Shown: one piece after another, positions 38,971 to 47,061 of the stretch
Layout of the letters: every line of letters begins with the position of its first letter
Position numbering within the stretch: the stretch's first letter is position 1
Source of the DNA: an uncultured Bacteroidales bacterium
GTDB lineage: Bacteria > Bacteroidota > Bacteroidia > Bacteroidales > ML635J-15
Reading direction: 5' to 3'
NCBI GenBank assembly: GCA_937982115.1
Contig: CALJNE010000004.1
Coordinates: forward strand, 1-64,000
DNA length: 64,000 bases
Notes under the pieces: generated by a model
Database searches by the model: none
What the model saw: only the letters and a program-made list of their open reading frames with translations
What the model was told of the DNA's origin: nothing
Translations under genes and position numbers: made by a program

Positions 38971-39651
38971 CTACTGATTAACAATGCCGAAAAGAATCAT
39001 AAAACCGGAATAATCTATTCTGGAATTATCAAATTTGAAATTTCCAGAAGCTTTTGAATCTGCTGAAGTATAAGCCGTAAAATTGCCGCTAATCGGATAT
39101 TTTTGTTTGCCTGAATAGTAATTTAATCCTGCATAAACTGATAATTTTTTGGACAAACGATATGTTAATTTTCCGCCATAAATATAACCTCCGCCAAAAC
39201 CATGCTTTTTAAAATCAACATTTGAAAATACAGCCTGAAAATTTTGTATTTCAGCAATAGAGCGATCAAAATTTCCTGTTATAAATTTTTGATTAAACCC
39301 ATAATACATAAATGCGCCTCCCTGAGCAGAAATCTTAATTTTATTTATGGGGAGCGATAAAGCCACTAAAATATTCAATTCGGCAGTTTGAAAAGGTCCG
39401 ATAAGTGGTAGTTTTGTTGAATAACTATCGGGCAAATCCACTAAACTTAATCCTCCGACACTCATCATTCCTATACCGGGAGATATTTGCAGATAATTCC
39501 CTGCATTTATGGGCATGCTAATATTTAAAGGAGCTATCGGATTTGAAAAATATCCGTTTCGAGGAATGAAATATGAAAATCCTACCGATTGGGAAAATAA
39601 AATACTAATTTGAAACAGAATAAAAATTACAAAAAGAAAGGATTTTTTCAT
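38971..39651 (-). CDS. Hypothetical outer-membrane beta-barrel-like protein
   Basis: The 226-aa protein has a clear signal peptide (MKKSFLFVIFILFQISILFSQS). Its body is rich in Gly, Tyr, Phe and Ser in alternating strands, with YGFNQKFITG, GGYIYGGKLTYRLSKKLSVYAGLNYYSG and a C-terminal FMILFGIVNQ strand. This looks like a small outer-membrane barrel of about eight to ten strands. I do not recognise a family. It lies 21 nt after the LPP20-like lipoprotein gene, so both probably act together at the envelope. Confidence 0.6.
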   Translation of the reverse strand: MKKSFLFVIFILFQISILFSQSVGFSYFIPRNGYFSNPIAPLNISMPINAGNYLQISPGIGMMSVGGLSLVDLPDSYSTKLPLIGPFQTAELNILVALSLPINKIKISAQGGAFMYYGFNQKFITGNFDRSIAEIQNFQAVFSNVDFKKHGFGGGYIYGGKLTYRLSKKLSVYAGLNYYSGKQKYPISGNFTAYTSADSKASGNFKFDNSRIDYSGFMILFGIVNQ

Positions 39652-39672
39652 TTGAAAAGTTTTTGTTTGTTA

Positions 39673-41034
39673 TTAGTTTATACGAATAAGTCTTAAATTT
39701 TCGAACTCAAAGCTTTTTATATTTTGTTCGTTTTGTGGGATATAATAAATTTTACCCGAAACAAAAAACAGAGAAGTTTCATCAACTAAAGATTTAAACA
39801 ATCCAAAAAACGGATCTTGATATTCCGCAACGCGAAAACTAATGGTTTGGTCGCCTTTACCTTCGATGAAAATATCTTTTTCAAAAATTAGATATTGTTG
39901 TTTTTTGTCGGCTCCAACAAGTTTACGTAAACTAATTTTTGAATCACGTGAAACTTCCAACTCTACTTTTTTTATTGTAAAAGAATTCTGAGATATTACT
40001 CTCAACGGTATAAACCATTCACTATATTTCTGAAACAAATCCGACCACTGTCTCACTCTCAAAGGCTCATTTACAAACAATCTTATTGTGTTTTCATCAT
40101 CAGGAATATTAAGTTTTATGCTGATGGTTTTATTTAAAATAGTCTGGTCAATATAAATAAATTCGGTTTCATTGTTTTTGCAATAGTCAACATCATAAAA
40201 AATTTCCAGTTGTTTTTGGTCTTTCAAAAATTGTTTTTTTATCAATGTAGCACAATTAGACTCAAAACGAAAATCCTGATTTAGTTTTAAAACTTTATTT
40301 TGTGATATTAAAGCCAAAATAAGATGCCCACGTTTGTTAGTCAGCACTTCAAATCTTAAATCCTCTAAATAATTTGTGGCATTTTCAGCAATTATTTTAG
40401 CTTTAGTTTTGCGAGTACCGGTAAAAATATTGCTAAGTGCTTCTGCTTTTCTCTTTATTGAGGCAATAGCAAAAACATCATCGGTTTCATAAAGTTCATT
40501 TTCTATGGCATTAAGTTCGTTAGTGAAAGCCTGGTCTGTTTTTTCCCACTCGCTAATAAGTTTTTCCAATTCGGAATTAGGAAAAGGATAAATCAAATGA
40601 TAATGAATTTTAAATGTCCCGTCGGGATATTTCTTTTTTTCCCAGTAATACTCAGAAACTTTTGAAATGCTGATACCTCTTAAAGAATTAAAAAAATCAG
40701 TTACAATTTTAGTACTCACATCAGTACTTTGAGCATATTTTGACATTTCGTTTATGATCTGTTCGGATATTTGCATATTTGTTTCAGAAAAAATATTCAC
40801 AGCAACAGAAGAAACGATTTTTTCACGAACTTTTCGCATTGCATCTTCCTGTGCTTTCTCGTGAGTCTCACCAATTCCTTCAACAATTATGCTTCCACGC
40901 TGTATACCGTATATCCATTCAGGTTTTTCTTTAGAAGATTTTTGAACAACCCTTGGCATCTGACAGGAAAATATTGTTATAGTTATTATTAAACCTGATA
41001 GTATGATTTTTAGACCGTGTAAAATTTTCACCAT
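39673..41034 (-). CDS. Lipoprotein with LPP20-like N-terminal domain
   Basis: The 453-aa protein has a lipobox near Cys24 (LSGLIITITIFSC). The mature start has KPEWIYG...GSIIVEGIGETHEKAQEDAMRKVREKIVSSVAV, the pattern of the LPP20/FlgO-like fold in which a Gly-x-Gly turn precedes a helix of A..A....... . The rest (about 200-450) is beta-rich and unrecognised, with acidic and aromatic strands. It is probably a periplasm-facing envelope lipoprotein, co-transcribed with the barrel protein downstream. Confidence 0.55.
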   Translation of the reverse strand: MVKILHGLKIILSGLIITITIFSCQMPRVVQKSSKEKPEWIYGIQRGSIIVEGIGETHEKAQEDAMRKVREKIVSSVAVNIFSETNMQISEQIINEMSKYAQSTDVSTKIVTDFFNSLRGISISKVSEYYWEKKKYPDGTFKIHYHLIYPFPNSELEKLISEWEKTDQAFTNELNAIENELYETDDVFAIASIKRKAEALSNIFTGTRKTKAKIIAENATNYLEDLRFEVLTNKRGHLILALISQNKVLKLNQDFRFESNCATLIKKQFLKDQKQLEIFYDVDYCKNNETEFIYIDQTILNKTISIKLNIPDDENTIRLFVNEPLRVRQWSDLFQKYSEWFIPLRVISQNSFTIKKVELEVSRDSKISLRKLVGADKKQQYLIFEKDIFIEGKGDQTISFRVAEYQDPFFGLFKSLVDETSLFFVSGKIYYIPQNEQNIKSFEFENLRLIRIN

Positions 41035-41212
41035 AACTAAAAAATTTTAATTTATCAAAAATACTTAATCAAAAATTATTCCCAAAAATAGTTTAACAAA
41101 AATATTAAACTCCAACTTGTTGATTAACAAAATATTAATATTATAAAAACATCTACTTAATGTAGGTTGAAGAAATTTTTATAATTTTGCGGGCTAATTT
41201 AAAGACGAGAAT

Positions 41213-42475
41213 ATGACTTCTAACGCATTGAAAATCAACGTAAATTCTGAAATAGGGAAATTAAATGCAGTAATATTACACACTCCAGGAGCAGAAATCC
41301 AGAATATGACCCCGGAAAACGCCGAAAGAGCATTGTATAGCGACATTTTAAACCTCCATGTTGCACAAATTGAATACAAACAATTATCGGGAGTACTTGA
41401 AAAAGTGACAAAAATCTATCAGGTAAGAGAACTGCTGGAAGATATTTTGAAAAATAACAGAGTTAAAGAAACTTTAATAGAAAAGATTTGTAAAAACGAA
41501 AACGTGTCGTTTCAGAAATGTGCACTTGATGAACTTGATAACAAGGAATTAGCAAGGCAACTAATTGAAGGCGTTTTACTGAAAAAAGAAACCCTCTCTG
41601 ATTTTTTAAGTAAAAAAAGATATTTATTGCAGCCATTACACAATTTCTTTTTTACTCGCGACGCTGCTATTTCGATAAACGAAAAAGTGCTAATTGCCCG
41701 CATGGCAAATAAAGTGAGAGAAAGAGAATCTATGATAATGCAGGCAATATTTGATTTCCATCCTGCATTTTCCACAACAACAATAAACCCTGTTGAAGAT
41801 AAATTTTTCTCAGAAAACATAAAAATAGAAGGCGGAGATATTCTTGTTGCTCGCGAAGATGTTTTGCTAATTGGAATTGGATCACGTACAACACCTCAAG
41901 GTGTTGACTTTATTCTTAGAAGGTTAAAAGAAAAAAAGATGAACATGAGTATAATAGTTCAAGAATTACCGCTCAGTCCGGAATCATTTATTCACCTTGA
42001 TATGGTATTCACTTTCCTCGACAAAAATAAATGCATGATCTATGAACCGATAATTACTCGTCCGAATAAATATCAAACAGTATTGATTTCTGTTGACAAC
42101 GGAAAAGTAAAAATCTCCGAAAAAACTAATTTACTTAAAGCAACTAAAGAATTAGGTTTTGACCTAGAACCTATTTACTGCGGCGGAACAGAGGATTCAT
42201 GGATACAACAAAGAGAACAATGGCACAGCGGAGCAAATTTCTTTGCTTTTGCCCCCGGAAAAGTAATTGGTTACGAGCGTAATGTTTATACCATTGAAGA
42301 ACTCTCAAAACACGGCTTCGAAGTATTAAAAGCAGAAGATATAATCAATAATAAAGTACATCCCGATAATTACGATAAATGCGTTGTAACAATTGCAGGA
42401 TCTGAATTATCAAGAGGAGGCGGAGGTGCAAGATGTATGACAATGCCAATTAATCGAGAAAATATCGAATGGTAG
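41213..42475 (+). CDS. arcA: Arginine deiminase
   Basis: The 420-aa guanidine-modifying enzyme converts arginine to citrulline and ammonia. Visible motifs are LHTPGAEIQNMTPEN (about 22-36), FFFTRDAAISI (about 145), EGGDIL (about 205), FIHLDMVFTFLD with the catalytic His (about 260) and GGGGARCMTMPINRE with the nucleophile Cys (about 405). It stands alone, without arcB, arcC or arcD, so it may serve nitrogen or acid-stress metabolism rather than a full ATP-yielding deiminase pathway. TAATTTTG at 41182-41189 is a possible -7 element. Confidence 0.92.
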   Translation: MTSNALKINVNSEIGKLNAVILHTPGAEIQNMTPENAERALYSDILNLHVAQIEYKQLSGVLEKVTKIYQVRELLEDILKNNRVKETLIEKICKNENVSFQKCALDELDNKELARQLIEGVLLKKETLSDFLSKKRYLLQPLHNFFFTRDAAISINEKVLIARMANKVRERESMIMQAIFDFHPAFSTTTINPVEDKFFSENIKIEGGDILVAREDVLLIGIGSRTTPQGVDFILRRLKEKKMNMSIIVQELPLSPESFIHLDMVFTFLDKNKCMIYEPIITRPNKYQTVLISVDNGKVKISEKTNLLKATKELGFDLEPIYCGGTEDSWIQQREQWHSGANFFAFAPGKVIGYERNVYTIEELSKHGFEVLKAEDIINNKVHPDNYDKCVVTIAGSELSRGGGGARCMTMPINRENIEW

Positions 42476-42749
42476 AAAAATTCTAATACAAAGTTTTTCA
42501 ATCACAGATTAGTTATATTAGATTGTTTACTTTCTATTATGTGTATGTTAATGGAATTTAAGCTATTCTTTATTTTTTTAGATAGAAATTATTATTTGTT
42601 CAGTTCAACGATAATTATTTGAACGAGGCATTGATTATTAGCAAATATAACGTTGAAATAATTAAAAATCATTCAGGAATTTCGGTTAACCTTTTAAATT
42701 TAAAATTTATTGAACCCTGCGAAAAGTGTCGCTTTAATTTTAGGAGTTT

Positions 42750-43739
42750 TTAATTATAATTATAAACTAAATTTTCATTAAAATCAACTTTAAACCTTAT
42801 GTTATTTGATTTCCATTTACGTTTTATCGCAACATATTCATCCAAACTTAAAGAATTTATGTGAAGAAAATCCTGATATAAAATCTCCATCTTCAAATAT
42901 TTTATCCAAGCAAGTCTCACCTCCAACAGCTTATAATAATTCGGAACAGATTTTAAACTTTTAAGAAAAGAATAAAAATTAGCATATACCTGCAAGTACT
43001 TCGTGGCAACTCCTCGCATAAACCGATTTATAAATTCTTTAAATTCCTCAACTTTGTACCCGTGCATTTTCAAACTATTCTCCAACCTCCTGATTTTTAT
43101 AGTGCTATTTTTCTCTTTTATCAATTGTTTAACATCGTCAATTAAAATTTTTTCATCATCCTTAAAAAATAATAAAGATTTATTCGCAACTCTGCCAGAA
43201 AAACGTTCGTGAAAATCTTTACTTATACTATCTCCAACGTTAATAAACTTAAACTCAGTTAATCGGCTATCAGTAATAGAACACAAATTAACTTTCTGTA
43301 ATTTTTTCTTGATGCTCCGAGTAGCTTGCTTACGTCCTTTTTCACTAAAATTAAAACTTACTTTATTGGCAATCGTTACCGACTCGTAATCCTGCTTAAC
43401 TAATTGCAAAGCTATAAAAATCTTGTGTCGCCAGTCAAAAGCGGTTAAAATACTAATTCCAAATTTATTAGAAATATTTTTTATCGTCAAAACTTCCCCA
43501 CTATTAAACATATCAAATAATTGCAAAAATTTCTCTTTCTTATTTATGTAATGAATGCTGCTCCCACTCGTCGGAATGAAAGTACGACGACATATTTTGC
43601 ATCTATATCTCGAGACATTTACGTATTTTCCAAACTTAACAAAATGTTTACTTCCACAATGAGGACATTCCTTGATTGGCAGATTCACAATTTCTTGCGG
43701 GAATGGATTGCGTTTTGGTTTTTTAGGTTTTTGGTTCAT
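42750..43739 (-). CDS. IS1595-like transposase-derived protein, catalytic residues replaced (copy 2)
   Basis: The 329-aa protein is homologous to the 413-1426 gene. It has the zinc ribbon C25-x2-C28...C47-x2-C50, the SGSSIHYINKKEKF and LTAFDWRHKI motifs (about 98-107) and GVATKYL (243-249). The first acidic motif, DE in active transposases, reads NK (125-126, in IANKVSFNFSEKGRK). The second Asp region reads LLFFKDDEK and the N..HS motif is unrecognisable, so the active site is lost while the frame is open. Its first 25 codons plus upstream DNA are repeated twice more upstream (43867-44200). No terminal inverted repeats were seen. It is probably DNA-binding. Confidence 0.65.
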   Translation of the reverse strand: MNQKPKKPKRNPFPQEIVNLPIKECPHCGSKHFVKFGKYVNVSRYRCKICRRTFIPTSGSSIHYINKKEKFLQLFDMFNSGEVLTIKNISNKFGISILTAFDWRHKIFIALQLVKQDYESVTIANKVSFNFSEKGRKQATRSIKKKLQKVNLCSITDSRLTEFKFINVGDSISKDFHERFSGRVANKSLLFFKDDEKILIDDVKQLIKEKNSTIKIRRLENSLKMHGYKVEEFKEFINRFMRGVATKYLQVYANFYSFLKSLKSVPNYYKLLEVRLAWIKYLKMEILYQDFLHINSLSLDEYVAIKRKWKSNNIRFKVDFNENLVYNYN

Positions 43740-43842
43740 TTTATAACGTTTTTCAATTAAAAAATCAAAATTTCAACACATATTTATAATAAAATATAAT
43801 TTTAAAAAAACATCTTTCCGATTCATAAATATTTCATCAAAA

Positions 43843-43947
43843 TTAAATAAAAAATACACTTCCAAAATTACAAGATTCCTTGATTGGCAGGTTCACAATT
43901 TCTTGCGGGAATGGATTGCGTTTTACTTTTTTCTTTGTCTGGTTCAT
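43843..43947 (-). pseudogene. Truncated 5' copy of the IS1595-like gene (unit 2)
   Basis: A 34-codon frame from ATG 43947 reads MNQTKKKVKRNPFPQEIVNL and then PIKES before leaving homology and stopping at 43843-43845. It matches the first 24 residues of the intact gene at 21 or more positions. It lacks the zinc ribbon and everything after. Confidence 0.7.
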
Positions 43948-44186
43948 TTTTTAAAGGTTTTACTATTAACAAATTTTTGCAAATGTAATAAAAGAATCGA
44001 AATTTCAACACATTTTTGTAATAAATTATAATATTTAAAAAAAACACCTCTCCGATTCATAAATACATCATCAAATTTTAATAAAATAAAAACTACTCTC
44101 CCATTATTATAGCATTCCTTAATTGGCAAGTCCACAATTTCTTGCTGGAAAGTATTTCGTTCTACTTTTTTAGGTTTCTGATTCAT
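43944..44186 (-). pseudogene. Truncated 5' copy of the IS1595-like gene (unit 3)
   Basis: The 80-aa frame begins MNQKPKKVERNTFQQEIVDL-PIKEC and then continues into non-homologous upstream DNA of unit 2. It ends with an ATGA overlap on the start codon of unit 2. The homologous part keeps the frame despite substitutions, but no zinc ribbon follows. It is more likely a relic of duplication than a functional peptide. Confidence 0.6.
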
Positions 44187-44772
44187 CTTTTGAATGATTT
44201 TAGATTAAAACAAAAAACAACACATATTTATAATTTATTATTATTTTTTCATTGATTCCTTTATTTTTTAAAATATTTTCAAAATTTAACAAAAATTGTA
44301 ATTATTTAGCTGCCCTACAAAGTTAAAAAATTTTTATTCTAATCAGGCTTTTAGTTATTCAAAAATGTTTCTATTATTTTTCCTTTCAAAAGAAACAACC
44401 CTTTCAATCCTGCCATGAACTTTTGCTCCTTGAGAAGAACGGAAACAGTTTGATATTTTGATTTTTTAACCCGAATTAAGCACAGAAATGAAAAGAACTA
44501 TAGCTTAGTATTTTAGGAATAGAATCAGTCAGGATTAAATCTCAACACAATGTATATCTTGTAGGACTTTAGGCAAATTTTGCATTTTTTAATACAGAAT
44601 TTGGGTCTAAATTTATAAAAAAGAAGACAAAAAAGATTCCTTAAAACAAATATAGAATCCATCATATATTTTAATTAAACAACCAACCGACTAACTGATA
44701 AACTAAATAACTAAAAAAAACTTCCATTACTATTGAAAAATATCTTACATTTATACTGAAAAAAATAAAAAT
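44187..44772. other. Gene-free stretch
   Basis: This stretch has no credible ORF or RNA gene. It is AT-rich with decayed-looking sequence between the repeat array and the ATPase relic. The first about 65 nt still resemble the upstream part of the repeat unit. I see no terminator or other structure. Confidence 0.6.
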
Positions 44773-45145
44773 ATGATAACACAACAGGTATTTTCAAGTG
44801 TAATTGACAGTCAACAAAATAGTTATTTTACAAAAAACACAGGAATTGAACGAGAAATATTAAAACAAATTCCGCAAGCAAGTGGTTTTGCAAGCATTAT
44901 TACAGGTTTAAGAAGATGTGGCAAAAGTACTTTATTATTACAGGTAAAAGAAAAATATTTTAAGGGAGAGGGGATATTTTTAAACTTCGATGATCCTCGT
45001 TTAGCGGGGATGCAAAAAAATGATTGGGAGAGATTGTATGCTGTGGTAAAAAACCGTAACACAAATATACTTTTTCAGAAAAGCAGATTTAAACATAAGT
45101 GTACTCCCCGCCTGGCAATGGATTATTGAAACCACAAAAACCTAA
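44773..45145 (+). pseudogene. AAA ATPase (ATPase + DUF4143 type), internally deleted
   Basis: The ORF (44773-45129) encodes the first about 95 residues of an AAA_14-type ATPase with Walker A GLRRCGKSTLLL (about 53-64) and GIFLNFDDPRL, then shifts out of family. In another frame, immediately after, ADLNISVLPAWQWIIETTKT and a stop (45143-45145) look like the usual C-terminal end of this family. The middle 270 or so residues, including Walker B and DUF4143, are missing. This is a deletion relic, not a working gene. Confidence 0.75.
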
Positions 45146-45294
45146 TTTTTTACTTTTCGCATCAAGTTCCGGCGGCAATTAAAAATCGTTGCATCCTGTT
45201 AAACTCAAACAAAAGGAGATTTATTCACCTTAATGTAAAAAATTTATTTAAAATTTGCTTTACATTTGCATCCGTATAAATTGATAATTACACA

Positions 45295-46149
45295 ATGTTG
45301 AGTCTAAAAATTAAATCCGAGATTTTTGAATTACGCAAACCTCTCGTAATGGGGATTGTAAATGTTAATGAAGATTCGTTTTATAAAAACAGCAGAGTAT
45401 CGAGTGTAGATGACACTTATGATAAAATATCACGTATGTTTGAAGAAGGTGCTGATATGATAGATATCGGAGCCATGTCATCCAGACCGGGAGCTGAATT
45501 GATAAATGCGGAAGAAGAATGGAAAAGACTTGAACCAATTTTAAAAATAATTCAAAAGAGGTTTTCGGATAAAATATTTTCTCTCGACACAATTAATTCT
45601 GAAACTGCCCGCAGAGCAATCTTAGATTACGGAATTGATATTATTAACGATATCAGTAGCGGTGAAATTGACACTAAAATGCCCGAAGTTGTGGCAGAAT
45701 ATTCCGTACCATACATTATTATGCACATGAGAGGTGTTCCCGCAACAATGAACACTCTCACACAATACGATAATTTTCCCGGAGATATAATAAAATACTT
45801 TTCCGAAAAAATTATTTTTTTACACTCCCTCGGAATTCACGATATAATTATTGACCCGGGTTTCGGATTCTCGAAAACTCTCGACCAAAACTATAACTTA
45901 CTCAAAAATCTTGACAGTTTTAAAATTTTTGAACGACCAATACTCGCAGGGATAAGCAGAAAATCAATGATATACAGATTTTTGAATATAACCCCAGAAG
46001 AATCATTGAATGCTACTACCGCCTTGCATGTTTACTGTCTTGAAAAAGGAGCAAACATATTAAGGGTTCATGATGTTAAAGAAGCACAACAAGTTGTAAA
46101 ATTGTTTTTGAAATTAAATGATAATAACATTTATTCATTGATGTCATAA
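45295..46149 (+). CDS. folP: Dihydropteroate synthase
   Basis: The 284-aa TIM-barrel enzyme joins p-aminobenzoate to the pterin pyrophosphate in folate synthesis. It shows MGIVNVNEDSFYKNSR (about 20-35; the usual TPDSF reads NEDSF), DIGAMSSRPGAE, LDTINSETAR, INDISSG, IIMHMRG and IIDPGFGFSKT. A possible -7 element TACATTTG lies at 45261-45268. It sits upstream of cdaA, an arrangement seen in many Bacteroidota. Confidence 0.95.
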   Translation: MLSLKIKSEIFELRKPLVMGIVNVNEDSFYKNSRVSSVDDTYDKISRMFEEGADMIDIGAMSSRPGAELINAEEEWKRLEPILKIIQKRFSDKIFSLDTINSETARRAILDYGIDIINDISSGEIDTKMPEVVAEYSVPYIIMHMRGVPATMNTLTQYDNFPGDIIKYFSEKIIFLHSLGIHDIIIDPGFGFSKTLDQNYNLLKNLDSFKIFERPILAGISRKSMIYRFLNITPEESLNATTALHVYCLEKGANILRVHDVKEAQQVVKLFLKLNDNNIYSLMS

Positions 46150-46206
46150 ACGAAATAATTTATAGTAAATCTTATTTTTTGTTTAATTTTGCAAAAAACA
46201 TTGTAA

Positions 46207-46995
46207 ATGATTAATGGATTTATCACCATAAGATTTCTTGATGTTTTAGATATTTTGCTTGTAGCATTTCTCCTATATCAGATATATCTTCTGATTCGCG
46301 GAACGGTTGCAATAAAGATTTTTATTGGCATTTTTTTAATTTATTTATTCTGGCTTTTCGTACGCACTCTAAAGATGGAACTAATAAGCGAGATTATCGG
46401 TCAATTTATGGGCGTTGGAGTAATTGCTCTTATTGTAGTGTTTCATCAGGAAATAAGACAATTTTTGTTAATTGTAGGAAACAAATACACCGAGAATAAC
46501 AAAATCAACATTTTAAAATCATCGAGATTTCACTCCGGCTTCAGTACTGTAAGTATAGATAAAATTTGTACTGCTGCCGTAGAAATGGCTTTCTCACGAA
46601 CCGGAGCTTTATTAGTAATTTCAAGAGAAAATGCACTTAAAGTTTTCGCAGAGCAGGGAGTAATTTTAAATGCAGATATTTCAGTACCACTCATAAAAAG
46701 CATCTTTTTTAAAGATAGCCCTCTGCATGACGGAGCCGTAATTCTTGAAAACAATAAAATCCTTGCTGCAAAATGCATATTGCCGGTAACTGCTAAAACA
46801 GACCTGCCTGTTGACTACGGATTACGACACAGAAGTGGTATTGGAATGAGTGAAATTAGCGATACTCTCGTAATTATCATAAGCGAACAAACCGGAAATA
46901 TTTCAGTAGCTCGTTCCGGAAAAATTCATAAAATAACTAGTCCTGAGCGTTTGAAAAAAATTGTATTTGGATATTTATCCAGAACAGATAGCTGA
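46207..46995 (+). CDS. cdaA: Diadenylate cyclase CdaA
   Basis: The 262-aa membrane enzyme makes c-di-AMP from two ATP. It has three N-terminal helices (about 12-75) and a DAC domain with DGA (175-177, in DSPLHDGAVIL) and RHR (207-209, in LRHRSGIGMSE), both intact. c-di-AMP governs osmotic and cell-wall homeostasis. It follows folP by 57 nt, with its own TAATTTTG -7 candidate (46184-46191). No cdaR or glmM is adjacent. Confidence 0.95.
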   Translation: MINGFITIRFLDVLDILLVAFLLYQIYLLIRGTVAIKIFIGIFLIYLFWLFVRTLKMELISEIIGQFMGVGVIALIVVFHQEIRQFLLIVGNKYTENNKINILKSSRFHSGFSTVSIDKICTAAVEMAFSRTGALLVISRENALKVFAEQGVILNADISVPLIKSIFFKDSPLHDGAVILENNKILAAKCILPVTAKTDLPVDYGLRHRSGIGMSEISDTLVIIISEQTGNISVARSGKIHKITSPERLKKIVFGYLSRTDS

Positions 46996-47061
46996 GAATC
47001 TAACTGATTTTTATTTTCACAAATTTCTTTAACCCTACTTAAATTTTGACACAAATATTAT

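Larger units (their letters stand above)
43667..44253 (-). repeat. Three tandem copies of the 5' end of the IS1595-like gene
   Basis: Three units start at 43667, 43875 and 44114 (spacing 208 and 239). Each holds the codons for M-N-Q...R-N-x-F-x-Q-E-I-V-x-L-P-I-K-E followed upstream by a shared AT-rich stretch with CAACACAT(A/T)TTT and, in units 1 and 2, CCGATTCATAAAT. Unit 1 is the live gene start. Each copy breaks off just before or at the first zinc-ribbon Cys. The third unit is the most diverged, and its upstream similarity fades near 44253. Confidence 0.85.

Noticed and set aside
42476-42749. IS1595-type terminal inverted repeats around the dead homologue
   Set aside because: I compared the downstream and upstream flanks by eye and found no matching inverted ends or duplication; a relic cannot be excluded.
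43667-44253. Possible CRISPR array
   Set aside because: The repeats are 208-239 bp apart, few, diverged, and contain coding sequence of the neighbouring gene; no cas genes are present.
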